64,000 bases of DNA from Aquincola tertiaricarbonis (GCF_023573145.1 NZ_CP097635.1:372001-436000), one strand, 5' to 3'. Positions 8,984 through 17,644 are shown, numbered from the stretch's first letter. Numbers and translations are program-made. The notes: generated by a model from the sequence alone, not told the origin.

Positions 8984-10174
8984 ATGGTGACGATCCTTCG
9001 CAAGGCCTCATTGCCGAATCCCGCCGACGTTGCCACGCGCTTGGCGCCGATGGCAGCGAAGGCGTTGACGCTTTCGCTTCGCGAGCCGCGTCCCGCCGGG
9101 TTCCCGCTTCTCTTCACCAAGCACTGGCAACTGATCGAACCGGCAGTCGCCTATCTGCACGAGCACTCGATCCAGCGCGCGCACACCCCGGACACGCTCC
9201 GAACCTACGCCGAGATCCTCTACGACTGGTTCGAGACGCTCGAGCAGAACGATATCGCGTGGAACAGCGCGGACGCCGTCGACCTGGTCGCCTATCGCAA
9301 CCGCATGATGACGCAGCCGAGCTCTCATACGGGCCGCCCCTACTGCACCACGACGATCAACCATCGAGTCCGCGGCGTCCTCAGGTTCTATGCCTGGGCT
9401 GTCCGGACGCACTGGCTGAGCGAGTCGCCACTGGCAGACAAGGCTGGTGACTTCGGCGTCGCGAGACGTCACCGTTCGACTCGCATGCGGTATGCACCGG
9501 ACGGGGCCCGCAACCTGTTCGTACTGCGGCAGCACGAACCGCTGCCTCGGCCGCTCGTCTCCGAGCAGGCCCGCGAGTTGCTCGCAACGCTCTCCCCACC
9601 GTACGACCTGATGGCGCGCTGGCAGCTGTGCACCGGCCTGCGGGTCAGCGAACTGCTGCGCCTCAGCGTCACCGACATCGGCGAGCAACCTCCCCCGGCC
9701 GCCTCTCACCACACCATCGAGATTCTGCGCAAGGGCCGCAAGCCCGGCTACGTCGTCGCACCTGCGAGCCTGGTCGACGAGACCAACGGATATCGTTCCG
9801 GGCTCCGTCGTGCCTGGCTTCGCCGCGCACGCCGCAACGGACGAACGACTGACACCTCACCACTGTTCATCAACGCCCGCGGCGCCCCGGCTGGCAAGAA
9901 CGCCTACCAGCGCGCCGTCAGTTCGGCCGGACAGGCTTGCGGTTTCAAGGCGACCACGCATCTGCTTCGCGCGACCTTCGCATGCATGCTGCTGGCACGG
10001 CTCGAACATCTGGCCAACGAGGGCGCCAACGTCAACCCGCTGGTCGTCGTCAAGATCCTGCTCGGCCACGAGCACGTCGAGACCACGGACCGGTACCTGC
10101 GCGCCATCGCCGTCGATGCCTGCGTGCTCAAGCGCGTCCTGGACACGCTGCTGTCGGGGGCGCAGGAACCATGA
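8984..10174 (+). CDS. ginA: tyrosine recombinase, first of trio (GinA-like)
   Basis: A 396-aa tyrosine recombinase. The core-binding helical domain is at residues about 45-140 (TPDTLRTYAEILYDWFETLE). The catalytic domain shows Arg I in CTGLRVSELLRLS, the HxxR box as THLLRATFACML, and a His plus Tyr nucleophile in LLGHEHVETTDRYLRAI. All expected catalytic residues are present, so it should cut and rejoin DNA. Its TGA overlaps the ATG of the next recombinase (ATGA). The gene symbol follows the GInt layout and is a family-level assignment. Confidence 0.8.
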   Translation: MVTILRKASLPNPADVATRLAPMAAKALTLSLREPRPAGFPLLFTKHWQLIEPAVAYLHEHSIQRAHTPDTLRTYAEILYDWFETLEQNDIAWNSADAVDLVAYRNRMMTQPSSHTGRPYCTTTINHRVRGVLRFYAWAVRTHWLSESPLADKAGDFGVARRHRSTRMRYAPDGARNLFVLRQHEPLPRPLVSEQARELLATLSPPYDLMARWQLCTGLRVSELLRLSVTDIGEQPPPAASHHTIEILRKGRKPGYVVAPASLVDETNGYRSGLRRAWLRRARRNGRTTDTSPLFINARGAPAGKNAYQRAVSSAGQACGFKATTHLLRATFACMLLARLEHLANEGANVNPLVVVKILLGHEHVETTDRYLRAIAVDACVLKRVLDTLLSGAQEP

Positions 10175-11904
10175 CCTCCCGGCACGAAGTCGCTGTGCGG
10201 CGGTTCACCTCCGAGTTGGCTGCCGCTCCGGCCGAAGTCCAGCGGCCGGTGCGCCACGATGCCCCTCGCCTGATTCGCAAGACAGTCGTCGACTTCTCTT
10301 CGTTGAATCTGCCCGAGGACGCGCGCGCCGCAATCGCCCAAGCGTTCTGGGCCCACGTCGGAGCCCGCTCGAGCCGCGGCATCATCTCCTACTGGAATTC
10401 GATGCTGGTCTTCGAGCGGTTCGCCGCCGAGTCCGGCGCCGTCAGGTCGGTTGCGGATCTGAATCGAACGACGGTCGTGCGCTACATCGAGTGGCTCAAC
10501 ATGCAGCGACGCCCCGACGGTGAACCGTGGGCGATCTCCACCCGAGCGTCGATCTACTCGTGCTTGCGCCAACTGCTGCGATGGCTCGAGCGGTGTCGCC
10601 CCGACCTCGTCGGCAGCATCGACTACCCCTTCATCCCGTTTCCCGGCAAGGGCCGCGACAGGCCGCCGCGCGCAACGTTGTCGCCGCAGCAACTGCGCGC
10701 CATCCTGCGTGCCTGCGAAGAGGACATCGCCGCGATGCGCGCAGCTCGCGAGTCGGCCGCCAGGCTGCGCGTGTCCGAAGGCGACAAGCCTGGCACGCTC
10801 GGCTGGGTACTCACGCAGATCGAAGAACGCTACGGCGGCATCATTCCCGATCGCTACACCATCGAGCACAAGGGCAACTTCTGGCTCCAGCAAGCCGTGC
10901 GTCGATACGGCGGTGCCAAGCAGCTGGGTCTCTACCTGTACCCCCGAGCGGAGACGCTGCTGCCCTACTACCTGGCCATCCTGATCCATACCGCCGGCAA
11001 CCCGGAGGCCATCGCCGATCTCACGCGCGACTGCCTTCAGCCGCTGCCCCTGCTCGACGACCGCGAACTGCTCGTTTGGTTCAAGGCGCGCGCATCGCGC
11101 ATCCAGCGCCGGACCTTCGACAGCACACAGGCCTTCGAGCCGCCGGCACTCGTCAGGGACCTCCAGGCCTGGAACGCGCGGCTGGTGCCTCTTGCGCCGG
11201 TCGCGCAGCGCAATCGGCTGTTCGTCTTCAAGGGCCACGTCACGGTCAACGCCCTGTCGATCATCACGGTCCATCACCGGCTCGGACCGTTCTGCAGGCG
11301 CCACGGCCTGCCGCCATTCGCGCCCGCGCTCATTCGTCCAAGCGTGCTGGCCTGCTTCTATCGCTTCAGCGGCGACCTGTTGCGCACCAAGGCCGTCGCC
11401 AACCACGTGAACGTCGCCACGACCGTCCACTACGTACAGACTCCCTTGGTGCACGCCCGCAATCGCTCGCGCATCGCGGATCTTCAGGGCGCCTTCCTGC
11501 GGCACGTCGAGACGCCGTTGCCTCCAAGCCTGCCGACGGTATCGTCCAAGCCGTCATCCCCGCGCGGGCCGGCGGTCACGATGTTCGGCTTCGACTGCAA
11601 GGATCCGCTCTCAGGCACCGCGCCCGGATCGAGGAGCGGCGAGCTCTGCACGCACTTCATGGGCTGCTTCACCTGCCCCAACGCGATCATCCCCTGCGAC
11701 CCTGCCACCATTGCCCGACTGCTCCAGGCACGCGATCACTTGCGCGCGGCCGCTGTGGTGCTGCACCCGGCGCGGTGGGAGGCCGTCTACGCTCCGCCGC
11801 TGCGCATTCTCGAGGAAGACATCCTCCCTCGCTTCGGTGCGAACGACCTTGCGGCCGGTGAAGCGCAGCGGTCACTCCTGCCGCCATTGCCGGAGCTGCG
11901 TTGA
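10171..11904 (+). CDS. ginB: tyrosine-recombinase-like protein, second of trio (GinB-like), catalytic Arg not conserved
   Basis: A 577-aa protein with the recombinase plan: a core-binding region (residues about 60-155, WNSMLVFERFAAESGAV) and a C-terminal domain ending in ANHVNVATTVHYVQTPL, where a His and a Tyr line up with the late catalytic His and nucleophile. The usual box-I TGLRxxEL is HTAGNPEAIADL, so Arg I is replaced, and the HxxR box reads ALIRPSV without the His. A Cys cluster (CTHFMGCFTCPNAIIPC, residues about 503-519) may bind zinc. It probably works as a partner of the other recombinases. The ATG at 10171 overlaps the preceding stop. Confidence 0.7.
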   Translation: MTSRHEVAVRRFTSELAAAPAEVQRPVRHDAPRLIRKTVVDFSSLNLPEDARAAIAQAFWAHVGARSSRGIISYWNSMLVFERFAAESGAVRSVADLNRTTVVRYIEWLNMQRRPDGEPWAISTRASIYSCLRQLLRWLERCRPDLVGSIDYPFIPFPGKGRDRPPRATLSPQQLRAILRACEEDIAAMRAARESAARLRVSEGDKPGTLGWVLTQIEERYGGIIPDRYTIEHKGNFWLQQAVRRYGGAKQLGLYLYPRAETLLPYYLAILIHTAGNPEAIADLTRDCLQPLPLLDDRELLVWFKARASRIQRRTFDSTQAFEPPALVRDLQAWNARLVPLAPVAQRNRLFVFKGHVTVNALSIITVHHRLGPFCRRHGLPPFAPALIRPSVLACFYRFSGDLLRTKAVANHVNVATTVHYVQTPLVHARNRSRIADLQGAFLRHVETPLPPSLPTVSSKPSSPRGPAVTMFGFDCKDPLSGTAPGSRSGELCTHFMGCFTCPNAIIPCDPATIARLLQARDHLRAAAVVLHPARWEAVYAPPLRILEEDILPRFGANDLAAGEAQRSLLPPLPELR

Positions 11905-11922
11905 GGCTCGACCAGCTCGACC

Positions 11923-13818
11923 ATGCAGACATCGCGACTCCAGGTTTCGCGTCCCGCCATCGAACCGGCACCCGACGATCGCGCTTGGTTCCTGAAGGAC
12001 TCGCGCTGGGAGGATCCGGTCTGGCGCTTCGCGCCGACGAACGCGCTCGAGGAGGAACTGCCGGTCAGTCTGGCCTGGGACTTCGCGCTGCAGGAGGGGC
12101 GCCGCTTCACCGACGCGCGCTACGCGCCGCTGCGACAGACCTGCAAGCAACTGGTCGCGCTGATCCGGTGCCGATCGTTGTGCACGGGCCTGCCGCTGCG
12201 ACCGCGCTCGGTCCTGAACTACTTCTTCTCCCTGCGATTCCTCGTGCGCTGGATGGACCAGGAGGGCCTCAGCCGATTTGCCGAGCTCGACGCGACAGCC
12301 TTGCTGCAGTTTCAGCATTGGCTCGCCGAGCTGCCGATGGCGCGCGGACCGTTGCGGTCTGCGTCCACGGTGCAGCGCCATCTGTACCTGTTCACCTACC
12401 TTCATCGCTTTCGCATGGAGCTGGACGACGGCCTGGAATTCGATCCGTTCCCCGGCAGCAACCACCGTCAGGCCGCCGGTGATCGCGAGGGTCTACGCCG
12501 CCCGTGGCCGTCCACCCCTGACGGCGTCGCCGTGCCGCTGGTCCAGGCCGCCGTCGACATCGTCACGCGCGACGCCGGCCGGATCCTGCAGGCGATGGAG
12601 ACCTACCGCCAGGCGATGACTGCGACCGCTGGATGCTCTCAAAGCGGCTACGCTCACACCGACCGGGCCACGCGCAGGTTGAAGCGGGCCAACAGTGCTC
12701 TGCCCGAAGTCGAACGGCCGGTGGCGTCGGTGGCGGAGCTTGTCTTGCGGATCGACATGCTCTACGCGGCCTGTTTTGTCGTCCTGTCCTATCTGGTCGG
12801 GCCACGGGTCAGCGAGATCCTCCACTTGAAGGCCGGCTGCGTGCAGGAACGGCACGATGGCGGTATTTGCGCCGATTCCCCGGTCACCGTGATCGTCGGC
12901 AGCATCTTCAAGCGTCAGCCGGGATACGACGGCCGGCCTCACGAATGGGTCGCACCGCCCGTGGCCGTTCAGGCGATTGCGGTGCTCGAGGCACTGTCCG
13001 CGGAGCATCGTACGGTATCGGGCCGCCATGAGCTGTGGCTGCGCCGGCGCCGGGGCAACGGTGCGACGGAGTGGTTTCACGCCCGCGCGGATCAGTTGGA
13101 GATCGCATCGCCGTCGCGCGTCGCCACGCAGTTGCAGCGCTTCGGCGCGAGACTCGGGCTGACCCATGAGGATCGGCCCTGGAGGCTGACGACCCACCAG
13201 GGGCGCAAGACCTTCGCCAGGTTTGCGGCGCTGCGCGACCGCACCTGCCTCTTCGCGCTGAGCCAGCACCTGGGTCATCGCGAGCGTGCGGAGACCGACC
13301 ACGGTTACGTCGGCTCAGACTATCGCCTCAATCAGGAGATCGACGCCGAGATCCTGCAGCAGTCCATGGCGGCTTGGGAGCACATGCTGGCCGCACCGGG
13401 CCTCGGCGGCCGCGCAGGCATCGAGATCGTGGCCAAGCGCCCTCGTTTCAGGGGCAGCCGCTTGAAGCAGGACCTCAAGAGCTACGCGCGCCTGCTGGTC
13501 GACGCGGGCCTGGTGCTCGGCGTGTGCGACTGGGGTTTCTGCGTCTACCGCGAAGAACACAGCGCCTGCCTCGGCAACGCCGCCGGGCCGAACCCGGCGC
13601 GACGCGAACCTTCGACCTGCGCGCGCTGCAGGAACTTCGTGGTCTCGCCACAGCATCGGACCTACTGGCTCGAGCAGGCGCGACGTTGCGAGTCGCTGCT
13701 GAACCAACCCGCTCTGCCGCGGCAAACGCTGCGCATCGTCCGCGAGCGCCTGAACGAGGCCCATGCCCTGCTTCGGACGCTCGACGCGGGAAGCGCCGAG
13801 GAGAACAGCCATGCGTGA
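11923..13818 (+). CDS. ginC: tyrosine recombinase, third of trio (GinC-like)
   Basis: A 631-aa tyrosine recombinase. Box I is LVGPRVSEILHLK (Arg present), the HxxR box is LTTHQGRKTFARF, and the last motif is SQHLGHRERAETDHGYVGSD with His and Tyr. A C-terminal extension of about 130 residues carries several Cys (GVCDWGFCVY, CLGNAAGPNP, CARCRNFV) that look like a zinc-binding tail, as in Tn554 TnpB relatives. The ATG at 11923 follows the previous stop by 18 bases, and its own end overlaps the next gene by 8 bases. Confidence 0.8.
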   Translation: MQTSRLQVSRPAIEPAPDDRAWFLKDSRWEDPVWRFAPTNALEEELPVSLAWDFALQEGRRFTDARYAPLRQTCKQLVALIRCRSLCTGLPLRPRSVLNYFFSLRFLVRWMDQEGLSRFAELDATALLQFQHWLAELPMARGPLRSASTVQRHLYLFTYLHRFRMELDDGLEFDPFPGSNHRQAAGDREGLRRPWPSTPDGVAVPLVQAAVDIVTRDAGRILQAMETYRQAMTATAGCSQSGYAHTDRATRRLKRANSALPEVERPVASVAELVLRIDMLYAACFVVLSYLVGPRVSEILHLKAGCVQERHDGGICADSPVTVIVGSIFKRQPGYDGRPHEWVAPPVAVQAIAVLEALSAEHRTVSGRHELWLRRRRGNGATEWFHARADQLEIASPSRVATQLQRFGARLGLTHEDRPWRLTTHQGRKTFARFAALRDRTCLFALSQHLGHRERAETDHGYVGSDYRLNQEIDAEILQQSMAAWEHMLAAPGLGGRAGIEIVAKRPRFRGSRLKQDLKSYARLLVDAGLVLGVCDWGFCVYREEHSACLGNAAGPNPARREPSTCARCRNFVVSPQHRTYWLEQARRCESLLNQPALPRQTLRIVRERLNEAHALLRTLDAGSAEENSHA

Positions 13819-14233
13819 GGTAAAGGTCGACGCCGATAGCCGGACCACGGCGCAGCGGCTTCGGGACGCGTTGGCCACCATGGTTCGCACGCCAAGCACA
13901 GGCGTCGCGGTGCAGCCGCTCACCGCGACGACCCTGTGTCAGATCGCCGGGATCTCCCGCAATGCGCTGTATCGGTACCACCCCGAGGTCTTGGCGGCGC
14001 TGCACGAGGCCCAGCGAAGCGCACGCGGCCCGTCAGGCGCCCCCGCACGTCAGGCGAAGCTGCTGCGCCAGGAGAACCGCGAGTTGCGCGAGCAGTTGGG
14101 CAAGTTGGCCGCGCTCGTCGATCACTACTTCGCGGCTTGGCAGGACGCTCACCTCATGCTCGAACGGCGAGAGCGAGAACTGGCCGAGCTGCGCCGCGCC
14201 ACCGGCCCGCAGGTGGTTTCGATGCGCCGCTGA
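13811..14233 (+). CDS. ginD: small HTH/coiled-coil protein (GinD/TnpC/DUF6262-like)
   Basis: A 140-aa protein. Residues about 35-60 (LTATTLCQIAGISRNALYRY) form an HTH similar to the start of TetR-type domains. Residues about 75-130 are a long charged coiled coil (LLRQENRELREQLGKLAAL). This plan matches the TnpC protein of Tn554-type elements and GinD of GInts, which assist or orient recombination. It overlaps the third recombinase gene by 8 bases, so it is co-translated with it. Confidence 0.7.
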   Translation: MREVKVDADSRTTAQRLRDALATMVRTPSTGVAVQPLTATTLCQIAGISRNALYRYHPEVLAALHEAQRSARGPSGAPARQAKLLRQENRELREQLGKLAALVDHYFAAWQDAHLMLERRERELAELRRATGPQVVSMRR

Positions 14234-14248
14234 GCCGCGGGCCAAGTC

Positions 14249-14279
14249 TTGACCTTGACACAGGAGCAAGGTCTAAGCT
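14249..14279 (+). promoter_or_regulatory. MerR-family-type promoter/operator (19-bp spacer with dyad)
   Basis: -35 TTGACC (14249-14254), a 19-bp spacer, then -10 TAAGCT (14274-14279). ACCTTG (14252-14257) and CAAGGT (14267-14272) form a dyad centred in the spacer. A lengthened 19-bp spacer with ACCTT...AAGGT arms is the hallmark of promoters twisted open by CueR/ZntR/CadR-type regulators. It points at the 77-aa gene starting at 14320. No merR-type gene is seen in the window. Confidence 0.65.
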
Positions 14280-14319
14280 GCGAAGGACAGGGGCACAGGT
14301 GCCCCGCTGGAGGTCTGCG

Positions 14320-14553
14320 ATGACATGCGCCCTCATGTCGGACCTCGCTCTCGCGCGAGCGCTGTTGCGGCTCTACAAGCTGGCCATGATCGCCGGACGC
14401 CCCGGTGTCACCGATCACCTGCTGCACGCCCTGGAGGAACTCGCCCGAAGCGAGCCGGCATGCGAGCCGATACTCGACCAAGCGTACCTGTGGGGCCTTG
14501 GTGCGCGGGTCGGTGTCGCACAGCCGCGCATGCCAGGGTCCGGCACGCAGTGA
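14320..14553 (+). CDS. 77-aa protein of unknown function downstream of MerR-type promoter
   Basis: Not recognised. The ATG at 14320 is preceded by GGAGGT with 7 bases spacing, a strong RBS. The protein is mostly helical (LARALLRLYKLAMIAGRPGV, HLLHALEELARSEPACEPIL), with two Cys (residues 3 and about 53) and two Met near the N-terminus; no membrane segment is clear. It lies about 40 bases after the MerR-like promoter and a short GC-rich hairpin-like leader (GGGGCACAGGTGCCCC), so it may be a metal- or redox-inducible cargo gene. That is inference from context. Confidence 0.6.
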   Translation: MTCALMSDLALARALLRLYKLAMIAGRPGVTDHLLHALEELARSEPACEPILDQAYLWGLGARVGVAQPRMPGSGTQ

Positions 14554-14591
14554 CCAGCGCTGTCGGCGCCGGGCTCGCGCCACGACCGCGA

Positions 14592-14990
14592 CTACGCCAT
14601 TGACACGCCGCGATCGACATCGCACGCATCCGCCTTCAGCGCGTCGACGTCGATCACGGCATCCGCCATCGCCGTCAGCTCGGGCGTCTGCGAGATGAAG
14701 TACTCACGCTCATAGCCACCCAGGCGCAGGACTTCCCTCTTCATCGCCATGAACATGCGCTTGCGCTGCGGATCCAGCGCGCCGTCCGCCTCGTCGGTGA
14801 ACAGGGTCGTGTATCGGCGTCCCGTGTTTCGGGCCAGGTACAGCGCGATCGCCCGGGTCAGGCAAAGCTCCACCAGCCCCCATCGCTGCGCCACGGTCGC
14901 GTAGGGATCGCCGTCGATCACCTCGCGCAGCATCTGGATCGTCTGCAATGTCTGCCGGCGATCGCCGGCGGTTTCCGGATCGTCTTCCAT
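14592..14990 (-). pseudogene. chimeric remnant: short HTH-like N-terminus joined to C-terminus of SbcC-like ATPase
   Basis: From the ATG at 14990 (GGGAG upstream) the first about 37 residues (MEDDPETAGDRRQTLQ, IQMLREVIDGDPYATVAQRW) look like the start of a small HTH protein. At about 14873 the frame changes identity to LCLTRAIALYLARNTGRR, the last about 90 residues of a second ATPase closely related to the one at 5958. It lacks the Walker A and signature regions. This is a deletion fusion of two backbone genes, not a functional ATPase. Confidence 0.65.
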
Positions 14991-15324
14991 TGTTGTTACT
15001 CCCTGGACGACGGAATCACCGACGGACGCTGGCGGGGCGCGGCGTCGTGGTCGCTTCGCGCCAATCGCTTCGTCGATATCGACGGCATGGACCACGCACG
15101 GCCCGACCACATGCATGGCGTCCCCACGTGTAACGCGCGAACCTGCGACTCCCGTGTGACCAGTCGTTTCGCGGCCGATACACGCCAGGCCCTGTCGCGT
15201 TCGCGGCCGCGGCGAGACCTCGCCCCACCACGTTGCGGCTTCAAGGTGCCCACGTTTACGTGCCGCCTTGTTGCCGCGGCGTTACCGCGTGCAGCGCGAT
15301 GCGTCCGACGCCTTTCCGGGTGTC
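14991..15324. other. no confident gene
   Basis: A GC-rich stretch between the chimeric remnant and alpA. On the minus strand an Arg-rich frame begins at 15328, overlapping the alpA stop (ATGA), which could be a coupled small gene. Its composition and lack of any domain make it more likely an accidental frame. Nothing else is supported. Confidence 0.35.
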
Positions 15325-15576
15325 TCATGACGCAACCCCCTGCTGCTCGATCCAGCGGCGGATGTCCTCGGCGCGCCAGACGGTCACGCGCTCGGACAGC
15401 TTCACCGGCTCCGGAAACGTGCGCGCATGCACGCGTCGCCACAGCGTTGACTTGGAGATGGGGACGAACGACAGCACCTGCGGCTGGCGCAGGAAGCCGG
15501 TATCCGGCAGCGCAGCACTGGGCGTTGCGGCCGGGGAATCCGCCGATGTGGTGGCGGGAACAGAAACGCGGGGCAT
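15325..15576 (-). CDS. AlpA-family DNA-binding regulator
   Basis: An 83-aa protein whose C-terminal about 55 residues form the AlpA/MerR-like winged helix: GFLRQPQVLSFVPISKSTLW, then a WRRVHARTFPEPVKLSERV segment and WRAEDIRRWIEQQ. AlpA proteins activate excision or transfer genes of P4-like phages and of ICEs. The ATG at 15576 follows an Arg/Asp-rich upstream frame without RBS quality. The first 25 residues are low-complexity Ser/Ala/Pro. Its role here is probably control of excision or of the backbone operon. Confidence 0.85.
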   Translation of the reverse strand: MPRVSVPATTSADSPAATPSAALPDTGFLRQPQVLSFVPISKSTLWRRVHARTFPEPVKLSERVTVWRAEDIRRWIEQQGVAS

Positions 15577-16171
15577 GATCGGCCTCTCATCGGCATGCAG
15601 CCGGCAAAGGTCATGACCTGCTCTGCGACGACGGCGCTCGGTCAGGAAACGCGCCAGCCGCCCGGGAACGCTCGACTCCTGGACCACCGCGGGCGTTCCG
15701 TTCGCGCGGTGGATGAAGATGCCTTCCGAAGCGGGCCCCTGCCGAGGGCCCTCTTCGGTGTGATTCGATCGCCACCCCCTTGGGGGTGCATGCCGGCCGC
15801 CAAGCGGTGCGGGTCCGCGCGTTCGATGCCGCGGAGGGCCGAGTCCGGCACCGGGTGCGTTCGGTCGCCGAGCGGGGCGCGGCGGTTCCGCCGGAACTGA
15901 CCGGCACGCCGGAGGCAGCGTGCCGACGTTGGACGAGGCAGGTATCGACTGCGACGCCACCCGATGCGGGTGGAGGCCCCGGGCGATTCGCCCGTTGAAC
16001 GGGTGATCGGCGCTACGGTGGCGCCGACTTGCCTCTGCGGGCAGCCCATGGCCTGGACACACGGTAGCGTCCGCACCGCTCACGGGCAAAACGCCCGCGC
16101 CGATTGCCCGCGCAAGCGTCGGTAGGTGCCGCCGCTTGGGAGGGACATCGGACGGCCTGCAATGCCACCGC
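15577..16171. other. 595-base intergenic region, no confident gene
   Basis: Between alpA and the DUF1845 gene, both leftward. Frames of 70-140 codons exist but are Arg/Pro-rich and carry no domain or RBS. Several small GC-rich inverted repeats occur at 15975-16035. It may hold the alpA promoter or a cis site such as an origin of transfer or a partition site; I cannot show either. Confidence 0.35.
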
Positions 16172-16942
16172 CTACTCCGCCACCGCAGCGACTGCCGTTG
16201 GCGCAGGCAGCAGCTCCACGTCGCGGCCCGCTGTCGGTGGGGGATCTGCGGGTCCGTCTGGTGCCGTGGTCGTCGAATCGACGGCTTCGCCGACGGCGGT
16301 ACCGAGCGCGTCGTCAGGAACTTCGGCATCGTCGGGCGACGTGGCGCGGGCATCGAGCGCGTTCATGCGCCGCCGCAGGCCCGTCGCGAAGCTGCGCGCG
16401 CCGTTGGCGATGTCGCGCACCTGGCGCTTGAGCCCCGCACGCTGCGTGTCCACCGCCTGCGCCGACACCACCTCGTGGATCTCCAGCGTCTGCAGCAGCG
16501 GCATCAGCTGGTCGAGCTTGACCAGCACCTCCAGGAATCGGCGGCTGATCGACGACAGCACGCGCACGTCCACGTCCAGCGGCACCGTGTCGTAGGACGC
16601 CAGGCTGGTGATGCCATGGGCCTTGAACAGCGCCTCGGCGCCATCGATGGCCTCGTTCAGGCTGGCGGTGGCGGCATCGATCCTGCCGCGCAACGCCGTC
16701 TCGATCCTGCCGATGTCGTCGTGGTCGAGCCGGGTGCGGGCGATGACCGAGATGAAATGCATGTTCAGCTGCAGGGTGTTGAACATGCGAACGAACATCC
16801 GCTTGCCCTCGGCACTGCTGAACCGCGTGGCGATCTTGAGGCTGGCCGCCTCGACGCGTCGGAAGTCGACCTTGGCTTCGCGGGCCAGGATGCGGGCGTT
16901 GGCGCCGCCCTGGTCCACCTTCACGATCTCGACATTGGCCAT
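16172..16942 (-). CDS. DUF1845/AcaB-like ICE protein
   Basis: A 256-aa protein matching the DUF1845 family (PFL_46xx-type ICE proteins, some called AcaB-like regulators). The core runs from residue about 20 to about 200 and includes SSAEGKRMFVRMFNTLQLNM, YDTVPLDVDVRVLSS and MPLLQTLEIHEVVSA. It is mainly helical, with a low-complexity acidic/Pro tail. The ATG at 16942 has AAGGAG upstream. Family members are carried by many ICEs and IncA/C-like plasmids and are thought to regulate transfer genes. It is divergent from the gene cluster that starts at 17645. Confidence 0.75.
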   Translation of the reverse strand: MANVEIVKVDQGGANARILAREAKVDFRRVEAASLKIATRFSSAEGKRMFVRMFNTLQLNMHFISVIARTRLDHDDIGRIETALRGRIDAATASLNEAIDGAEALFKAHGITSLASYDTVPLDVDVRVLSSISRRFLEVLVKLDQLMPLLQTLEIHEVVSAQAVDTQRAGLKRQVRDIANGARSFATGLRRRMNALDARATSPDDAEVPDDALGTAVGEAVDSTTTAPDGPADPPPTAGRDVELLPAPTAVAAVAE

Positions 16943-17644
16943 GCCCGCGGCTCCTTGTGTTGACAACGGGGTCGACAACGGGGTCGATGGCATCTTCCGA
17001 ACGTGCACGACCCTTTGCCACGCGAAAGCCCCGGCACCTCGGGGCGCTTTCGCGATCAGTTGCGTGGCGACGGGCATCGTCCCATTGACCGGGCGGAAAC
17101 GGCGACCTACCTTTGCGCCATGCAGCAGCTGGCCCTGCATCCAGACCCGGCAAGCCTTGGAGATTTCCTGAACTGATCCCCCGCGTGGGTGCACGTGCAG
17201 GTCGCACAGGCACCCGTGGGGACGATCGAATCGCGGTGATGCACGCCCACCGATAGGGGACACCCGTTGCGGTGTCGCTCCGTCGGGTGCCCCTGTGCAT
17301 CGCCGTGCCGAGGACCGCGCAAGCGATCAGGCACGCCGGGGCATTCGCCTCAGGCCGGGCCTTCGAGGCAAGGGCTGCGACCCGGTGCCGAGCGCATCCA
17401 CACGAGCGCCGCACCGACCGCGCCCTTGCCTCCCGGGCTCGTCCCGTTCTCGCCGATGTCCCCCCGATCGGACGCTGACACCGATCACCGCGCTCGCGCG
17501 CGCCACTGAACCCTGTCAGCCCTGGAGTTCCAGGCTCCGCCCGCAAGGCGGCCGGGGCCACATCACCCAACCGTCACCCGCATGGGGGCCCACGCCCCCG
17601 CCACGGGGTGCACGTGGTCTCCCTTCCCATCCAAGGAGTCCACG
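16943..17644. other. 702-base divergent regulatory gap with tandem and inverted repeats
   Basis: No convincing gene. It contains two tandem 12-bp repeats GACAACGGGGTC (16962-16973 and 16974-16985) just upstream of the DUF1845 gene, and a long hairpin at 17238-17301. It separates leftward regulators from rightward backbone genes, so it should hold promoters and possibly a replication or transfer site. Confidence 0.45.
17238..17301. repeat. large imperfect hairpin
   Basis: Inner arms AGGGGACACCCG (17255-17266) and CGGGTGCCCCT (17284-17294) pair with one bulged base. An outer GATGCAC near 17239 pairs with GTGCATC at 17295-17301. There is no T-run, so it is not a standard terminator. It may be a cis site of the element. 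Confidence 0.45.

Larger units (their letters stand above)
8984..14553 (+). mobile_element. GInt-like unit: three tandem tyrosine recombinases plus GinD-like protein
   Basis: Four tightly packed genes in one direction (396, 577, 631 and 140 aa). Spacing is a 4-base overlap, an 18-base gap and an 8-base overlap, so this is one operon. Three different tyrosine recombinases followed by a small HTH/coiled-coil protein is the ginABCD layout of GInt islands, and is related to Tn554 TnpABC and to RIT trios. The lengths fit GInt/Tn554-type proteins better than the short RIT ones. DNA ends were not determined; 14553 is only the end of the 77-aa gene that follows. Confidence 0.7.

Noticed and set aside
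14996..15328. Arg-rich frame overlapping the alpA stop
   Set aside because: The ATGA overlap is suggestive, but the composition is biased and nothing is recognisable.
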